A stretch of 64,000 nucleotides of DNA from NCBI RefSeq assembly GCF_021869535.1, contig NW_026262690.1, positions 92,471,995 through 92,535,994 of the forward strand. The letters run 5' to 3'. The first letter of the stretch is position 1. Every line of letters starts with the position of its first letter. The DNA is from Mytilus californianus (lineage: Eukaryota; Mollusca; Bivalvia; Mytilida; Mytilidae). This document shows, in pieces, positions 22,401-35,329 of this stretch. Under the pieces are notes generated by a model. The model was not told the origin of the DNA and did not search any database. It saw only the letters and a program-made list of their open reading frames with translations. The position numbers and the translations under genes are program-made.

Positions 22401-24164
22401 GGAATTAATTGAACTTTATTTGTTTATAGTCTGACGACAGATTTACTAAGTATTGCGCAACAGCACAGTGTATTGCACAACAGCAAGAAATCTTTAATTT
22501 CATCACGTTCTAATGAAGTAACAAGCTTATTTTGCCAAAAGTTAGAATGATTTGATCTACGCTTGAGTAACAAGTACCAGAAGTGATAAAAAAGTTGTCT
22601 TTATGAAAATAACATGCAACCAACTTTAAAATCAATGCTTTAACCTCCTAAAGAAAATAACTCGCTTATGTCTTTGAATTTCTTTACTTTCAAATGAAAA
22701 TTTCTGTTTCATCGACTTGGTAAATGTTGAATATTGCCGATGACGACAGCGACTGAATTTGAGTATTGTAAACAACAGGGCGACTACATTTCGCTTTTGA
22801 AGGTCGGTCAAAGCGAAGTGGCGACCGGGGAAAGCGACTTTGTCGCCCCAGTAGCATGGTAACGTGAGCCCTGCACAATGCTTATTACTTTTAAACACAG
22901 TCCTGTAATATTTTTTATTCTACTTTGAATATTGCCTGCTTATTTCAGCAACTATTCTTACAAAACAATCCTATATTTATCCTAGGTGTTGCACTCAGTA
23001 TTGTTGATTATATTTATATGTATATGTAGTAAAGTGAATGCAACCCCCTTTTTGAAGGTTAGTAGCAGTTAACAAACTTTATCACTTATCAGTAGTTTAG
23101 AATGGTTTGAAAAAAGATCTAATAGATGTGACATGCATTATGCCTTCCTCTCAAAAAGTTTGCATGTGTTTTAAAGTGGTTATTTAGCAATGTAATTTTT
23201 TCCCTCAGTATTAACATTAATTTGGAAGTAAGTTAAAGGATTTCAGTTAACCAAAATTATTTCACGCCTAATTTATATAAACAAATCCCACGTCGATATA
23301 TAACATGTACAACAATCAAACATCAACCCATGCCAAACTGGATGTAATTGAAAGACATCTAGAGGTCAATATACAGTCTCGAACAAAAGACAAAATACAT
23401 TGTGTAAGGAAAAATATAGCGAATTTTTGAGAATTATTATTATTACATGTATATTTGCAATATTTAAAATGCATAGTTTAAAATCTTTCGAGTTTTAGGT
23501 TCCACCTACCATTTTAGAAAACTGGGATTTCATTGCAGCTAGTCTATTAGATAACATTTTATAGTTTTGAATGTTTCTTCATCAGTTTACTAAAATTAGG
23601 TGGAGGTATGTTCTTATTTCTGACAGAGGGGTACTCAACCTATATCAATTTGTGCATGAAGCGATTGATAGTTGCTAGATACTGAATAATTTTACCACAA
23701 ATTTGTGAAAGTTTTAACCGGTGTATATACTCAAAATATGTTAATAAAGTTCATGTCTTTTTCAGGACTTCTGATCCAACCATGTAGTATGGCATGTTTG
23801 TGAGATATGGTTTTGGCCAGTAGGATGTTCATGAAGGACCTGTAGTACAAAGTATATCACTGGATTGAGCTCATTGTCTAAGTGTATTATTAAAGTGCTT
23901 TGCTTTGAGCTCAGTTCATTGTTATGCAATTCATTCTTTGTGAAATAAAGATTTGACAGACAACTCTCATGTACAAGGAATTGTCAAAGTAGTATCCATT
24001 CTATGTACAATGTAAGTAATAGGGAGATAAAAGCATTTTATTTAGATTTGAACCAAACATTTTTTGTCCATTAGCCAAATTAAATAAAAAAAGCACAAAT
24101 TCACCAAGCAATGCTACTGGCGCTACTAGCAATATGATGCTAGGTTCTTTTGTTACACTTTATT
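22401..24164. other. About 1.8 kb with no recognised gene
   Basis: A short repeat relic with 'attgcgcaacagc' phrases lies near 22450-22500. A CpG-richer patch at 22780-22870 gives an incidental 88-codon minus frame. Otherwise the stretch is plain AT-rich DNA. Confidence 0.35.
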
Positions 24165-25270
24165 TTTATGCCCCCGCCGTAGTGGAGGGGGCATTAAGTT
24201 TTACACTTGTCCGACTGTACGAACGTACGTACGTACGTCCTAAAATTGGTTTCCATTCTCTAACTTTAGTTTGCCTCAACCAAATGTTATGAAACTTATA
24301 CGCAATGATTATTACCACAAAACACAGATCAAGTTTGAATTTTGGTAGCATCACTTTTACCGTTCTAGAGTTATGCCCCTTTAAAAATGGAAAAATTGTT
24401 GAATTTTTCGTTTCCGTTCTCTAATTTTAGTATGCCTCAACCAAATGTTATGAAACTTATACCCAATGCTTATTACCACAAAAACCAGATCAAGTTTGAA
24501 TTTTGGTGAACCGTTCTTGAGTTGTGCCCCTTTATAAATGGAAAAATTGCTAAATTTTTATTTCCTTCTAAATATCAAGTAATTTTAAAATTGGAGTTAT
24601 CTTCCTTTGTCCATGATTATAGTTGAATCAACTCCAATCAATGCTTTATACAATGCAATGTTTAATTTTGACTTCCACTGATAAAATACAGATCAAGTTG
24701 AATTTGGGTAGGGTCACTTTAACCATTATTGAGTTATGCCCCTTTATAAATCGAAAGATTGCTAAATTTTTAGTTTCCATTCTGTAACTTAAGTTTGCCC
24801 CAACCAAACATTATGAAACCTATACAATATTTATTCCCACAAAACTAAGATCAAGTACAAATTGTTTGTTTCCGTTTTCTAACTTTAGTTTGCCACAACC
24901 AAATGTTATGAAACTTATACACAATGCTTATTACTACATAATACAGATTAAGTACGAAATTTGCTGAATTTTTTGTTTCCGTTTTTCTAACTTTAGTTTG
25001 TTTCAACCAAATGTTATAAAACTTATACACAACCGTTTTAGAGTTATGCGTGTTTACAAATAGAAAAATTGCTGAATTTTGAGTTTCTGTTCTCTACTTA
25101 AATTAACCTCAACCTAATGTTATGAGACTTACACACAATGCTTATTACCACAAAACTCAGATCAAGTTCAAATTTGGGTAGCGTCACTTTTACCGTTCTT
25201 CAGTTATATATGTCCCTTTATAACTATATGATATGCAAGCGGGGGCATCATCTGTGTCCACATGTGGACA
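24165..25270. repeat. Composite repeat: inverted 'gcccccgc' ends, ACGT run, tandem body
   Basis: The left end is 'atgcccccgccgtag' at 24168 and the right end is 'gcgggggcatcatctg' near 25240, partly inverted. An (ACGT)n run sits at 24222-24238. The body has about six copies of a unit containing 'ttatgaaacttatac' and 'gagttatgcccc' (near 24289, 24449, 24810, 24906, 25014 and 25120). No coding sequence. Confidence 0.75.
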
Positions 25271-26735
25271 CTATCCACATTTTTTTACATCTGTACTGCC
25301 TACTGGCGACTCAGTCCTGAGTGTAAATGGTCCTTCAGTATGTTAAGAAAAAGACCAAAATTTATAAGGCCTATCTGGCCTAATTGATTTCTAAAATATA
25401 TTTCATTGTACATGTTCAACACTTATCATTCATTTGTTTATTTCTTAATTTGTGTGAATTAACAGTAAATGTTAATTACTACACTTTCATACCATAACAA
25501 AACTGCCTTACTGTATTGGTATCACTTATAATTTGTATCCATATAACAAAAAAAACTGAAAAGAGAATACTTTTGCAATAGCTTTTTCATATTGAATACT
25601 AAAACTTTTTAGATATTTAGACATATTAAGTAGATGTTCATTATATCCACTTGACATTTTATCATATGACTTCTGTAGTTATAGTTATGAGTCTTTGAAG
25701 CATGCTCACAAAGGTTCTTTTGTTGATATCATTTTCATACTGGTCAAAACTTTTTTTTGCTTTGACCAGCTTTGGAGGAGATATTTTCAAAGAAATAATA
25801 AAAAATAACACAGAAATTCACGTTCTAGCTCATCTAGACCCAATCATCATGTCAGGCATTGTCATTACTAAAAAACATTAAATGTCTTCTAAACTGAGAA
25901 ACAATTTCCACATTTAACCGAAATCTTTTACTTATGATACTGACAATCCCCCACAAAGTAATATAAATAGAACTATACAAATAGTAAGCAAATACATGTT
26001 CTCAGATACCATCTCCCATATAAAAAAATCACATTAAGAAAAAAATGAACCTATTATGTGTTCCTCTCCTAGCTACAAAATGTATCCAAAATCAAAGATG
26101 TGGAACATATATATATTCTATCATAATCATTTGGTAATTAATGCAATTAGCATCTCTTCCATGCCCGTGTTGAACATAAAAAACTAAATATTACATAAAC
26201 AACACCCCTAATGCTCATGTTGGTTGTCATTGTGCAACACAGTTAATACATAGAAAACATAAAACATAGAACTCCTTTTGTCATATAAAACACTGTCAAA
26301 CATCCAATCATACTATCCACACTGATCTGTGTCCACACTTGTTGTTTTTATAATAATTAAATTTTTTGAACATTTATAACATTTGGTATATTATTTCTCA
26401 GCAGAAATAGAATTTTGAAATTTCTGTTACATTTCGGCCAAAAAAAAAATCAAATTTGATGCATGCTGTAGTTAAATAATAATATGTAACATATATACTA
26501 ACCATCTGAACTTCATAAATATAATGTGTCATCCATTGAATTTAAATACCCGTGTCGACTATAGCTACGGACGCATTGAAATTTGATGAATACAAACCGT
26601 AATGGATATGGATATCAAAAGATCTGTTGGTACACATACCCATATACTGACAATAAAGTAATTAAGATTCAAATATTAAATATAATTATATATCCAACAC
26701 AAAGAAGACATATCCGTGCAATAACATTACCGTCA
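25271..26735. other. About 1.5 kb with no recognised gene
   Basis: AT-rich; downstream flank of the small minus-strand gene that ends at 26740. I see no repeat that I can define. Confidence 0.4.
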
Positions 26736-26741
26736 TTTATT
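26736..26741 (-). terminator. AATAAA overlapping the stop codon of the 90-residue gene
   Basis: The minus strand reads CTATAATAAATG at the end of the frame, so AATAAA overlaps the TAA stop. Whether such a tight signal is used is unknown. Confidence 0.3.
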
Positions 26742-27012
26742 ATAGCTCTTCAGTTCCCCAGAATGTAAATTCATCTGCTCTTTCTGGTTTGTTCAGTTTC
26801 TCTCTTTCTGCTTCTGTAATACGTTCTTCTTCTGTTTCTCTGTACTTCTCTGAAACAGTAGGTGTATGTTCAACAGTAATTTGGTTCTGTTGAATATTTG
26901 GCTGAGTGGTCTCTGGCTCTTGTGTTGGCTTGGTCAAAGCCTTTGTTTCAACGCTGTCAATTTTATCAGATGTCTGTTTGATTTTTTTACCTTTACTACC
27001 CGAAGTTCCCAT
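26740..27012 (-). CDS. Small charged protein with strong N-myristoylation signal
   Basis: A 90-residue protein that I do not recognise. It opens M-G-T-S-G-S-K-G-K-K: Gly2, Ser6 and Lys7 fit the N-myristoylation consensus well, and the following Lys cluster would help membrane binding. Residues 14-50 are polar, rich in Thr and Gln. Residues 51-80 are a Glu/Arg-rich stretch likely to form a helix, and the end is D-E-F-T-F-W-G-T-E-E-L. There is no hydrophobic segment. The ATG has A at -3 and G at +4. No leader intron is evident. It could be a complete single-exon gene or the first exon of a longer one. It shares an overall plan with the 124-residue protein at 12822, but no clear sequence similarity. 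Confidence 0.55.
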   Translation of the reverse strand: MGTSGSKGKKIKQTSDKIDSVETKALTKPTQEPETTQPNIQQNQITVEHTPTVSEKYRETEEERITEAEREKLNKPERADEFTFWGTEEL

Positions 27013-28235
27013 TTTATGATCGGTTTGATGAATAGGAAATTCCTTTCACTACAACGTGTGTTCAATTTCGAATTCAAACTATTTTAAAGGTCCATTGATG
27101 CTTGATATAAATTCAAAAGATATATAGCTAAATTTAAATTTTGCATAATTCATATTTACTGACTTTACCACTAAATATATGTTAAAGAGAATTTAAGTTA
27201 CACTATCCATACAGAGTTTTAAGGATGAGGTGGTATTAATGAATAGAGAATTGTGACCTAACAAATGTTTTTTTGATTTTTATGGATTTAAACTTCACAT
27301 TGGGTATCCCATCCGTATCCTGGTTCCTGGTATTACGTTCCTTGTATATTATCTAATAGCCATATACTGAATATTGCAATCGGGAACCAGTCAGGGGGGG
27401 GGGGGGGGCGTTTCTTGAAATAAAAATGGTTCCAGAATGGAGGTGACAAAAATAGTTTCTTTCCATTGAAAATTAGGGAAAAAGTGAAATACAACAATAA
27501 GTATCAAACACATATTTCTTGTTACAGTTACATGGTTACTGAAGAAAAAAACCACTTGTTTTTATCATAGTAAAGAAAAAAATGTTTGTTATGACAACCC
27601 TCCCTTCTCACCCCTCCAAAGATAAATGACTGATGTCTTATACCCAACAGGAGCATGTCATTCTTTGTGCAACACAAAGCATACGCGAATCATTTTAATC
27701 CACGGCATCTGTCCTATGAAAAAGCTGCTTCAAAAAGGAGTTGATTAATTTCACATGTTCTAATTTTAAACGGTTTGACGTTAAACGGTTTTAAATTTAA
27801 CAATTTCTAATTTGATGTAATTTATAAGCACCAGGCGCCCTATTCTTAGTAGATATAAGCTATACTAATACTATGTACAACATATTTTTTTTTGAGAAAT
27901 TGTTTGATTCTAAATTGCCGAAATAAAAATTTCTTCCAGAAGGGAAGTGTTTTGATTCAAAATTAGGGGAAAATGAAAACAGCAGCGAGTTTTAAAAAGA
28001 TACTCTAGTTTCAGTATGTAATTGATTTGAAAAAAATCCATCTTTACCTAAAAAGATGAATGACCGCTGCCTATACCCAAAAAAATGAGCATTTCGTAGT
28101 TGGTGACAAATCATAGATGCAAGAAAGGAAGAAAAACATGACACTTAAGCTGTTTTGTGTCCTCAATAAATAGCTGCTTTAAAAATGATTCGATTAGTTT
28201 TTCGTTTAGAATAAGGATTCTTATACATCATCGGC
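27013..28235. repeat. Old direct duplication around 27400-28180; poly-G run
   Basis: A G run lies at about 27393-27407. The blocks 'ttccagaatggaggtg' (27431) and 'ttccagaagggaagtg' (27934) start two diverged copies about 500 bases apart. The copies share 'aaaattaggg' and a 'tatacccaa...gagcat' phrase. The 5' flank of the 90-residue gene is included; no promoter motif is supported. Confidence 0.55.
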
Positions 28236-28393
28236 CAGAGGCGGATTTAGAGGGTTTTTCAGGGGCCCGGGCCCCCCTATTGTGGGAAAAATTTGGTTGA
28301 TTATATAGGGAATCACTGAAGCATGACTGGAGCGGGCCCCCTCTTAGGCAGTCAGTGGGCCACCCCTTATGAAAATTTCTGGATCCGCCACTG
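28236..28393. mobile_element. Short hAT-like non-autonomous element with ATCGG duplication
   Basis: It starts CAGAGGCGGATTT and ends GGATCCGCCACTG, flanked by ATCGG on the right and ATCGG plus one extra C on the left. The interior is closely similar to 19943-20102 (same 'gaatcactgaagcatgactg' block). Confidence 0.8.
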
Positions 28394-28489
28394 ATCGGTT
28401 TTCAAATATTCGGCTTTGATCGTTTCTGAAGAAGGTAAATTCATAAAAACGCTTCGGAAGCATGCAATTATTAAACTTGTTTTCCTTTT

Positions 28490-28712
28490 TTTTTAGTTTC
28501 ACATGTTCTAATCTTCAGAAGTAGGTTTCACATGTTCTAATCTTCAGGAGTAGGTTTCACATGTTCTAATCTTCAGGAGTAGGTTTCACATGTTCTAATC
28601 TTCAGGAGTAGGTTTCACAAACAAACTAACGACTAAGATTGATCGTAAGTCATGAGCAATTCAGTATATTTACGATCAATCTTAGTCGTAAGTTGTTTTA
28701 TTTTGTGAAACC
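28490..28712. repeat. 29-bp tandem repeat (four copies) leading into a foldback hairpin
   Basis: A unit of about 29 bases built on 'tttcacatgttctaatcttc' plus 'aggagtagg' is repeated four times from about 28497. It runs into arms 'ggtttcacaaa' and 'tttgtgaaacc' and inner arms 'acgactaagattgatcgtaa' and its inverse (28609-28711). The repeat unit shares its first bases with the hairpin arm, so the array may have grown from the hairpin end. Confidence 0.85.
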
Positions 28713-31700
28713 GACTTCTTCAATTCTGAAAATTTCCAATACGATGTAATATATATCACTAACTTACCACTGAGGCACCATATTCTTGGCAGATGTCAGT
28801 TATACCAAAGATATGTACAACATATTTTGACAACATTGTTTATCTCTATTTGAAAATGGTGTTGTGTATTCGGTGTGAAATCTTGAAAGATAAATCAAAA
28901 CCTGAATAAAAATACTTTCTTAAGCTCTTAACCCTCTGAGTCCCAAACGGGAAAATATATGTTCTCCACCGGCCGAGTCCCAAGAGGACATATATGTCCA
29001 TTTCACCTTGCTTTGGAATATAATCGAGTATATCTCTGTAAATAACCGACAGAAATTATAAGTATGTAACGTTACTCATTTTAAAACCTTGTTCTCCGCA
29101 AACATTTTATACGTATTTTCATGCAGATCTATCCGGTTAATACATTTAAAAGACCGTCAATATTTTGAAAAATATTGTTACATTTCTCCATTTAGGTTTC
29201 ATTTTTTGTATCGGATTTTACTTCTTTATTATCTGTGTGAAGTAATTTATTCTCAGGCTGGATTTTGATTTTATTAACAACAGATTCGATATTTGCATTT
29301 GAGTATTATTTTATTTTTTTTGGTATAATGTTTAGAAAATTAAGAATATTGACCAAAATATAGATATTAAGTCATAATTGACTTTTTTGTTCTTCTTTAG
29401 ACAAAAAATTAGCACATCAGAATAAAATCTAACCGTAGAATTTAGAAGTTTTTTTTCTATCAGAAAAGGCTGATGTATGAAAAAGAAAAAGAAAATCAGT
29501 TTGAATCAAAGAAACAATTAAGTTCAAATTTATAAATAACAAATGAATTTCCAAAATAATGAATCCAAAATATGATATACTAGTAGTTTGCATCTCTGTG
29601 ATTTGAGTTGATAAAAAAAATACTAGTAACTAATCAGTACAGGCTTCATATTTATGTATAATAGTGCATTTTAAGGTTTTGAATTTGATTTGCTTTTAGT
29701 TATTTTTTTCTTTTTAATGCTCTTCAATATCGTTACTATTTTTCATTTGAGAGAGACGAAACGGGCGTCTTTGTAGACTTAATTATGATAAAAAGTTGAA
29801 GTGGTATAATTACTAATGGGACAACTTTCCACCAGAGACCAACTGGCGTAGAAGTTAGCAACTATTGGTCACCGTACGGCCTACAACATGATATCTTTTT
29901 TGTACAGCAACCAAACATCATGACGATGTATCAAACTCTAAATAGCCTCTAGTAAAGGCAAGTTGTAAGCAACTATCATAGGGGGATTCCTCGTCCTTTC
30001 TATATCTATTAGTAAAATATTAAAGCACATTCACACTGTAACCATTGTTGAAGAATAAGATTCTTAAACTATTATCATGTTGCAAACTAGATGTTTAGCA
30101 AGCCACAATCAATCAAAATACAAAGTGAAAATTGTCTGTATATAATATTCTCCCCTTTCTTGTAAGATCATAAAGAAAACAACAACCTTTTCTTAATAAA
30201 AAAACAATCAACTTAAAATATAGATCTTTGGTTTCGTTATGTTCATAAATAAGAGAAAGCGAGTAACGACAGATCTTCATTTTAACCAGACTGAGGAAAA
30301 ACTTATTTAGGGCATGACACATTGTATTAATACCAAAAATGTCTTCTAGATGTCTACTTGGGGTTTTGTTGTTTGCTTGCTGTCTTATTGATGTATACCA
30401 CCTGCATCTACTTTTATTCATAACTGCTCCGTATTGAAGATTGGCCTGTTCTAATATACACACCCCTAAACTCAACTTCCAAAAAACATAGTAAAGTGAG
30501 TTTATGATTTAGTAACTTTTGACAAACACGTACAATAAAACAAATGCATCAGTGTTTCAAGACGTTAATTAGATGACTTTTATCTCTTTCGTCCAAATTA
30601 GGGGAAGGCCTTAAAAAATTTTAAAAATGGAGATCTTAGAGTAGATGCCAGTGGTTCCTTTATTTGCTGTAGAAATTATTTTCTTTGCTATTTGATTATG
30701 AATTTTTTAATAATTCCATTCTTACATCCCAACTTTGTCTGAATTACAGTATCCATTTCATAACCGAAAAGAACTCGTATTAAGTTGGCAAAATGTAATT
30801 CCACGTTATGTTGAGGCTATAACAAAAAAATCCTAGATTCTCGTCCGCTTCTGACATTTGGCTATTTTCTTTCTTTTTGCTTAAAAGTTTTCACCCCCCA
30901 AAAATGATGAAAATTTAAATTAAAATCCGAAAAAATCAATTTGTAGGGCATGGTTCTTTGAAATATTTAGATAGTTAAATAGCTTTTAAAGTATCACCTA
31001 TCACATACCGTAATCCTATGACGTGCTCTTCTAAGACGGAGTATAAAGATGCATGCTTTAGGTAAATGCATGTATTTCAATAAATTCTGGGTATTTATTT
31101 TAGTAGACTGTTTTTATTTTTTCTCGCCTTGGTGAAACGTTAGCTCCGGCTTATTTTTTTTCCGCTGACAACCTGCGGCTTGAAATGTTATCCTTGCTGT
31201 CGACTGACAAGCCGGATGAAATCTCAAGTAATAGCAAAGTAAGAATAATTGAACTTTATTAAAATAATACCAATGGGATTGATGGCATACGTGAAACGTG
31301 AACACATTAAATAATACATCACAAAAATGAAAAAAAAAAAACCCCAAAGAAATGAATTATTGTGCGGCCAATTTATTAATTCACGGCATATTGTTCAGTT
31401 GCTTATGTAATGATTTTGATACGCTGTTCCATTTATGAAGAGATATTGTTGACTTCGGCTCTATTTATATAAAGTAGTATTCAAGACTTCGACACGATCC
31501 TTCAGAGTTTTTACAACAAAAGAGTAAATATTTTTTTTGTATATTGTTTCAAAAATAAAATCTGCTTTAAGTTGAATATATTTCAGCAAATATCAAATAT
31601 ATTTGAAAAAAATGAAACTCTGATAGGATGGCAAAAGAATTTTTGCAATCAATAACACTTTACACTATGCAAATCGATAAAACTATAACCATTTTACAAG

Positions 31701-32397
31701 CCGTTGACTGTACAACACTAACTAAGGGTATTTTCAAGTACCTGCAAGCTACTTTATTTCGACGTCTTACACATAAACGTCACGAATAATACACTTTTTG
31801 ATGACGTCATATGCTTTAACGGTACATTTTGAAAATAAAATAACAATGTTTCTATAATGTCAACTATGTAAACTTAATGTTAACAAAGTCAAATTCATCA
31901 ATATAGGCATACTAAGTCAGGAATGTGTATTCAAAATATGCGAAAAATATGCATTTTACCTCGAAAAAATAGGGTTTTCCATGTACGAAAATGATAATTA
32001 TTTGTGAGAGGGTTTTAAAAAGAACTCTATTTCAAAAATGGCAAATACAAGCTATTTCTAGTATACTTATGGTCATATAATATAGAAAAACGCGAAAATA
32101 ATTTGAATTGATAGAAAACAAAAAATAACGGATTTTAGAAAAAAGGGGAAAAATTGTCCTGTCCCCAAGTACCTATGGTATAGCAAACATTACAATGAAT
32201 GATAAGTATTTACTTATATGGAATACCTGTGTATACACTATTTTTCTGATGAGCATAAATCTTTGTAAAAATGATCAAAAATACTACGGGAAAATTTTCA
32301 TTACGTCAATCTGGATGATGTGACGTCATTAGCGTTATCTTAACACTTCCGCTTCCTGTTGTTTGTCTTTGGTGGCTGAAATGATTGAAAATGCAGA
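28713..32397. other. About 3.7 kb with no supported gene; 5' flank of the tetraspanin
   Basis: A fragment of family B lies at about 29795-29890 (plus). A 120-codon minus frame at 30113-30475 has no recognisable domain or start context. A short palindromic patch occurs at 28940-29000. The promoter of the tetraspanin gene should lie at the right end; no TATA box stands out. Confidence 0.4.
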
Positions 32398-32960
32398 ATG
32401 TGTATAAACATAGATATTGATGAAGATGGAAGGGAGAAGCTTGGTTTGGCTGGGACAGTCCTTGGTGGATTACTGGCATTGTTTGGTTGCATTCTTATGA
32501 TTTTAGCTGGATTTATCAAAATAAATATTGATGAAAAGTTAGTGTTGATGCGAGGATATGATCCTGATGTGCTACCGTCGTTCTTACTAACTGTCGGAAT
32601 AATCATGTTCGTGACAAATCTGATCATGGCTAAAGTTTGTTATGATTGTGGTTATCCAGAAACGAGAGGGCGATTCCAAAATTTACTCATTTTATTTCTG
32701 CTGTATCTTTTTGTGATTATATGGTTTATTTTTGCTGCTTCGATGATGTGTTTTTCACATAGCAGTGAAATCAAAGATTCCTTGAAAGAAGGAATATCAA
32801 AAATGATGGGAGTGTATCATAAAGAACCGAAGAGTAAATTATTAATTGACAGATTACAACTGGACTATCATTGTTGTGGTAGTGAGAGTTACAAGGAATG
32901 GTTAACAACAGCTTGGATGAACATGGAATATATCAATATCAATCGTCCAGAAGTAAAAAA
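32398..32960 (+). CDS. Peripherin/RDS-like tetraspanin, exon 1
   Basis: This exon encodes residues 1-187 and two bases of codon 188. Tetraspanins are four-pass membrane proteins that organise curved membranes and protein assemblies; the peripherin/ROM1 branch shapes photoreceptor disc rims in vertebrates. Visible are a short cytoplasmic start, TM1 (about 15-39), a small loop, TM2 (about 58-80), K-V-C-Y-D-C-G, TM3 (about 93-119) and the start of the large loop. That loop holds L-Q-L-D-Y-H-C-C-G (C-C-G at 159-161) and the branch-typical W...A-W...Y pattern. The exon ends AAAAAA/GTATGC at 32961. The next exon at 39171 continues the frame exactly. Unlike vertebrate peripherin-2, there is no Cys in the segment just before C-C-G. 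The ATG at 32398 is the first in this frame. Confidence 0.93.
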
Positions 32961-32967
32961 GTATGCA

Positions 32968-33160
32968 TATTTATATATATATATATATATATGAGGGTCT
33001 GGATGGGGTCTGGGGGGGGGGGGGGGTCCTATATTCTTTATTTTTCTATGCCATTTCTCTATTCTTTATACTGTTTGCCTATTATTTTCTATTCTGTAAA
33101 CCCCCATCCATACCCTCAAATATGTTAGATCATAAAATACCCCTGCCCTGCTAGGTTTTA
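32968..33160 (+). repeat. (TA)n, poly-G run and dispersed 'tctattcttta' repeat
   Basis: About 12 TA units at 32970-32992 are followed by about 15 G at 33012-33026. A block then shares 'ttctctattctttatac' and 'attctgtaaac.cccatcca' with 3540-3720. The poly-G and block order is similar to that copy. Confidence 0.75.
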
Positions 33161-33929
33161 AATTACCGGTTTTTAATTTTCAGTTGTAGGAAATTGCTAT
33201 GCCTGTGTCCAAGGCTGAATGAAAGAGGTGATTGTTGTCAAAAAATATAAAACAAAATAAGTTCACTACGCCGTAATCACTCATTATCACTGTGATTAAT
33301 CTAAACTCGTTGATATATAATTAATACAAAATCTACTTTTTGTGACGTTTTTCGTGCACTATGTAATTATTTATAGGATTCTTGAATAAAGAAATCACTT
33401 ACCATTACTATAAATTTGTTATTGGTTTTGAGTTCACTTAACAGCGCAAGGCTAACTTTAAAAAATGCATAAGATGTCCGCCCAACTTTTTTGGTCAAAA
33501 CTAATCAGACTGCCCGTAACTTTATTTTCGGATGTGGGTAACTTTTGTTTTCAAAATTTCAAGATTGATAATTTCAATAATTAAAGGACAATAAACACTA
33601 CCAAACCCCTTATTTATTACTTTTGATGCATTATTGACATCGTTAAAGTTAAGTTATCTTAAACATATTTAAAGTGTTTAATTCTGGACTTTCCAATTGA
33701 CCATTAAAAGTCACCTTTAAAAAAAGGAATAATTGTTGTAGGGAGAATAAAAAAGTTAGTACGTCCTAATTTGTCTTTTTTTTAGATATTCATTTGTTAC
33801 TTGATCTCAAATTTATTCTGTAGTGTTCAAATACAAAATACAATAGGCCTGACCTATATATTGTTGCACATTTGCAAAGCCACCGTTTAAGACAAAGGTC
33901 ACGAACTTACAAGTGTAAAGCAAAATGTT

Positions 33930-35010
33930 GTCCTATGAAATATTGTCTCTGAAGACAAAATTTCATGACTTTGTATCATGAAATTTTGTCCCCGTCTATG
34001 AAATAATGTCCAGAGAAGGACGATTTCCATATATAATGTTGTCCATATACAGACACTATTTCATAGATGGTAGAAATTTTGTCTTCTTAAAGGGAGGTTA
34101 TTCAAGGTTATATATTGTGTATATTGTCTTAATATCTTATAGATGAATTCTCATGAAATTTTGTCTCAAGAAAAGGAGGTTATACAAATTTAATATTTTG
34201 TATAATGATATCATTTACGTGTTTTATTGGATTGATAATAACAAACAAATCTGCATGAAAATTTAAAAAAAAATCAAGAAATGCTCACATTTTTTTGGCA
34301 GAGGATTTTTTTAGGGAAAACATAATAAGATTAAGAAATATTTTCATGGACAGTATATCACAGTGAAATATTGTCATGGACAGAATTCATTATGAAAAAA
34401 TGTCAGCGGACAATTATATTTTATATTATTCCACTGCATGTTTATATTGATATCGAAATCAACATTTGATTGATTGAGACTATCCCACGTGACGTCGAAC
34501 AAAACTTCACTATGATATTCCCCTCTGAGTATCATATTCCCCTCTGAACGTCGGGACTTCAATGTGCGCCATTACGCGCGGTTAATGTTTATAACGTTGT
34601 GAACGGGTTCTATTTAAGAGATAGTATAGTAATTTCGTTTTCAAAATTATTTAAGATCTAAAAACAAAACTAAAAAAATAAATGATTAAATTTTGATCGG
34701 TACTGATTATTATTGTTAATGTCGTGTTTACTTATAAAAACAAGCGGATAAGAAAAAAATATGTAATTTAATATATTATGTTCAGGAAGTAAAAAAAATA
34801 TAGGTAGTGGGATAGAACATTCATTTCCATTGACTTAGGGAGATATGCAGATTTGTTCCACTCGAAAAGTCATATTTAAATTCCCTCGCCTCGTGAAATA
34901 TGAATTTTCTTGGGTGAACACATCTTCATATATCCCTCAGACACGGGAAATAAATGTATGTGAAATTTTGTCCGACAGACAATATTTCATTGGGGACATT
35001 TATTTTATGT
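33930..35010. repeat. Field of dispersed GAAATWWTGTC motifs, both orientations
   Basis: At least nine matches to GAAATATTGTC, GAAATTTTGTC, GAAATAATGTC or their reverse complements occur, many preceded by CAT or TAT and followed by C or T. Spacing is irregular. No open frame or clear unit length explains them. See findings. Confidence 0.6.
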
Positions 35011-35329
35011 TATACAAGCATGTTTTATGTCTACTTATTTTTCGGAATCGGGTTACAATACGAAACATAGACAGATTGACCATGTTTCTGAAGCTATTCA
35101 TCAATTAAGTGTATGAGACTGTTTGCAAATAAGTAAAGAATAGGGGATAATATTTGCTCTAAGGATGTGATTATTTTCTTTTGTTTTGAGTTAGGGTAAC
35201 TAACTTCCAATCATCGAGGATGACACCAGAAATCATAGTATTCACAAAATAATTTTATCATATACATTTTTGTGATTTTACTTTTTTGTGCTTTTTTGTT
35301 AAATATTTGTTTATTTTGAGATTGTGTCA

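Noticed and set aside
30113-30475. 120-codon minus frame
   Set aside because: No motif, poor start context and no nearby exon; within the range of chance in AT-rich DNA.
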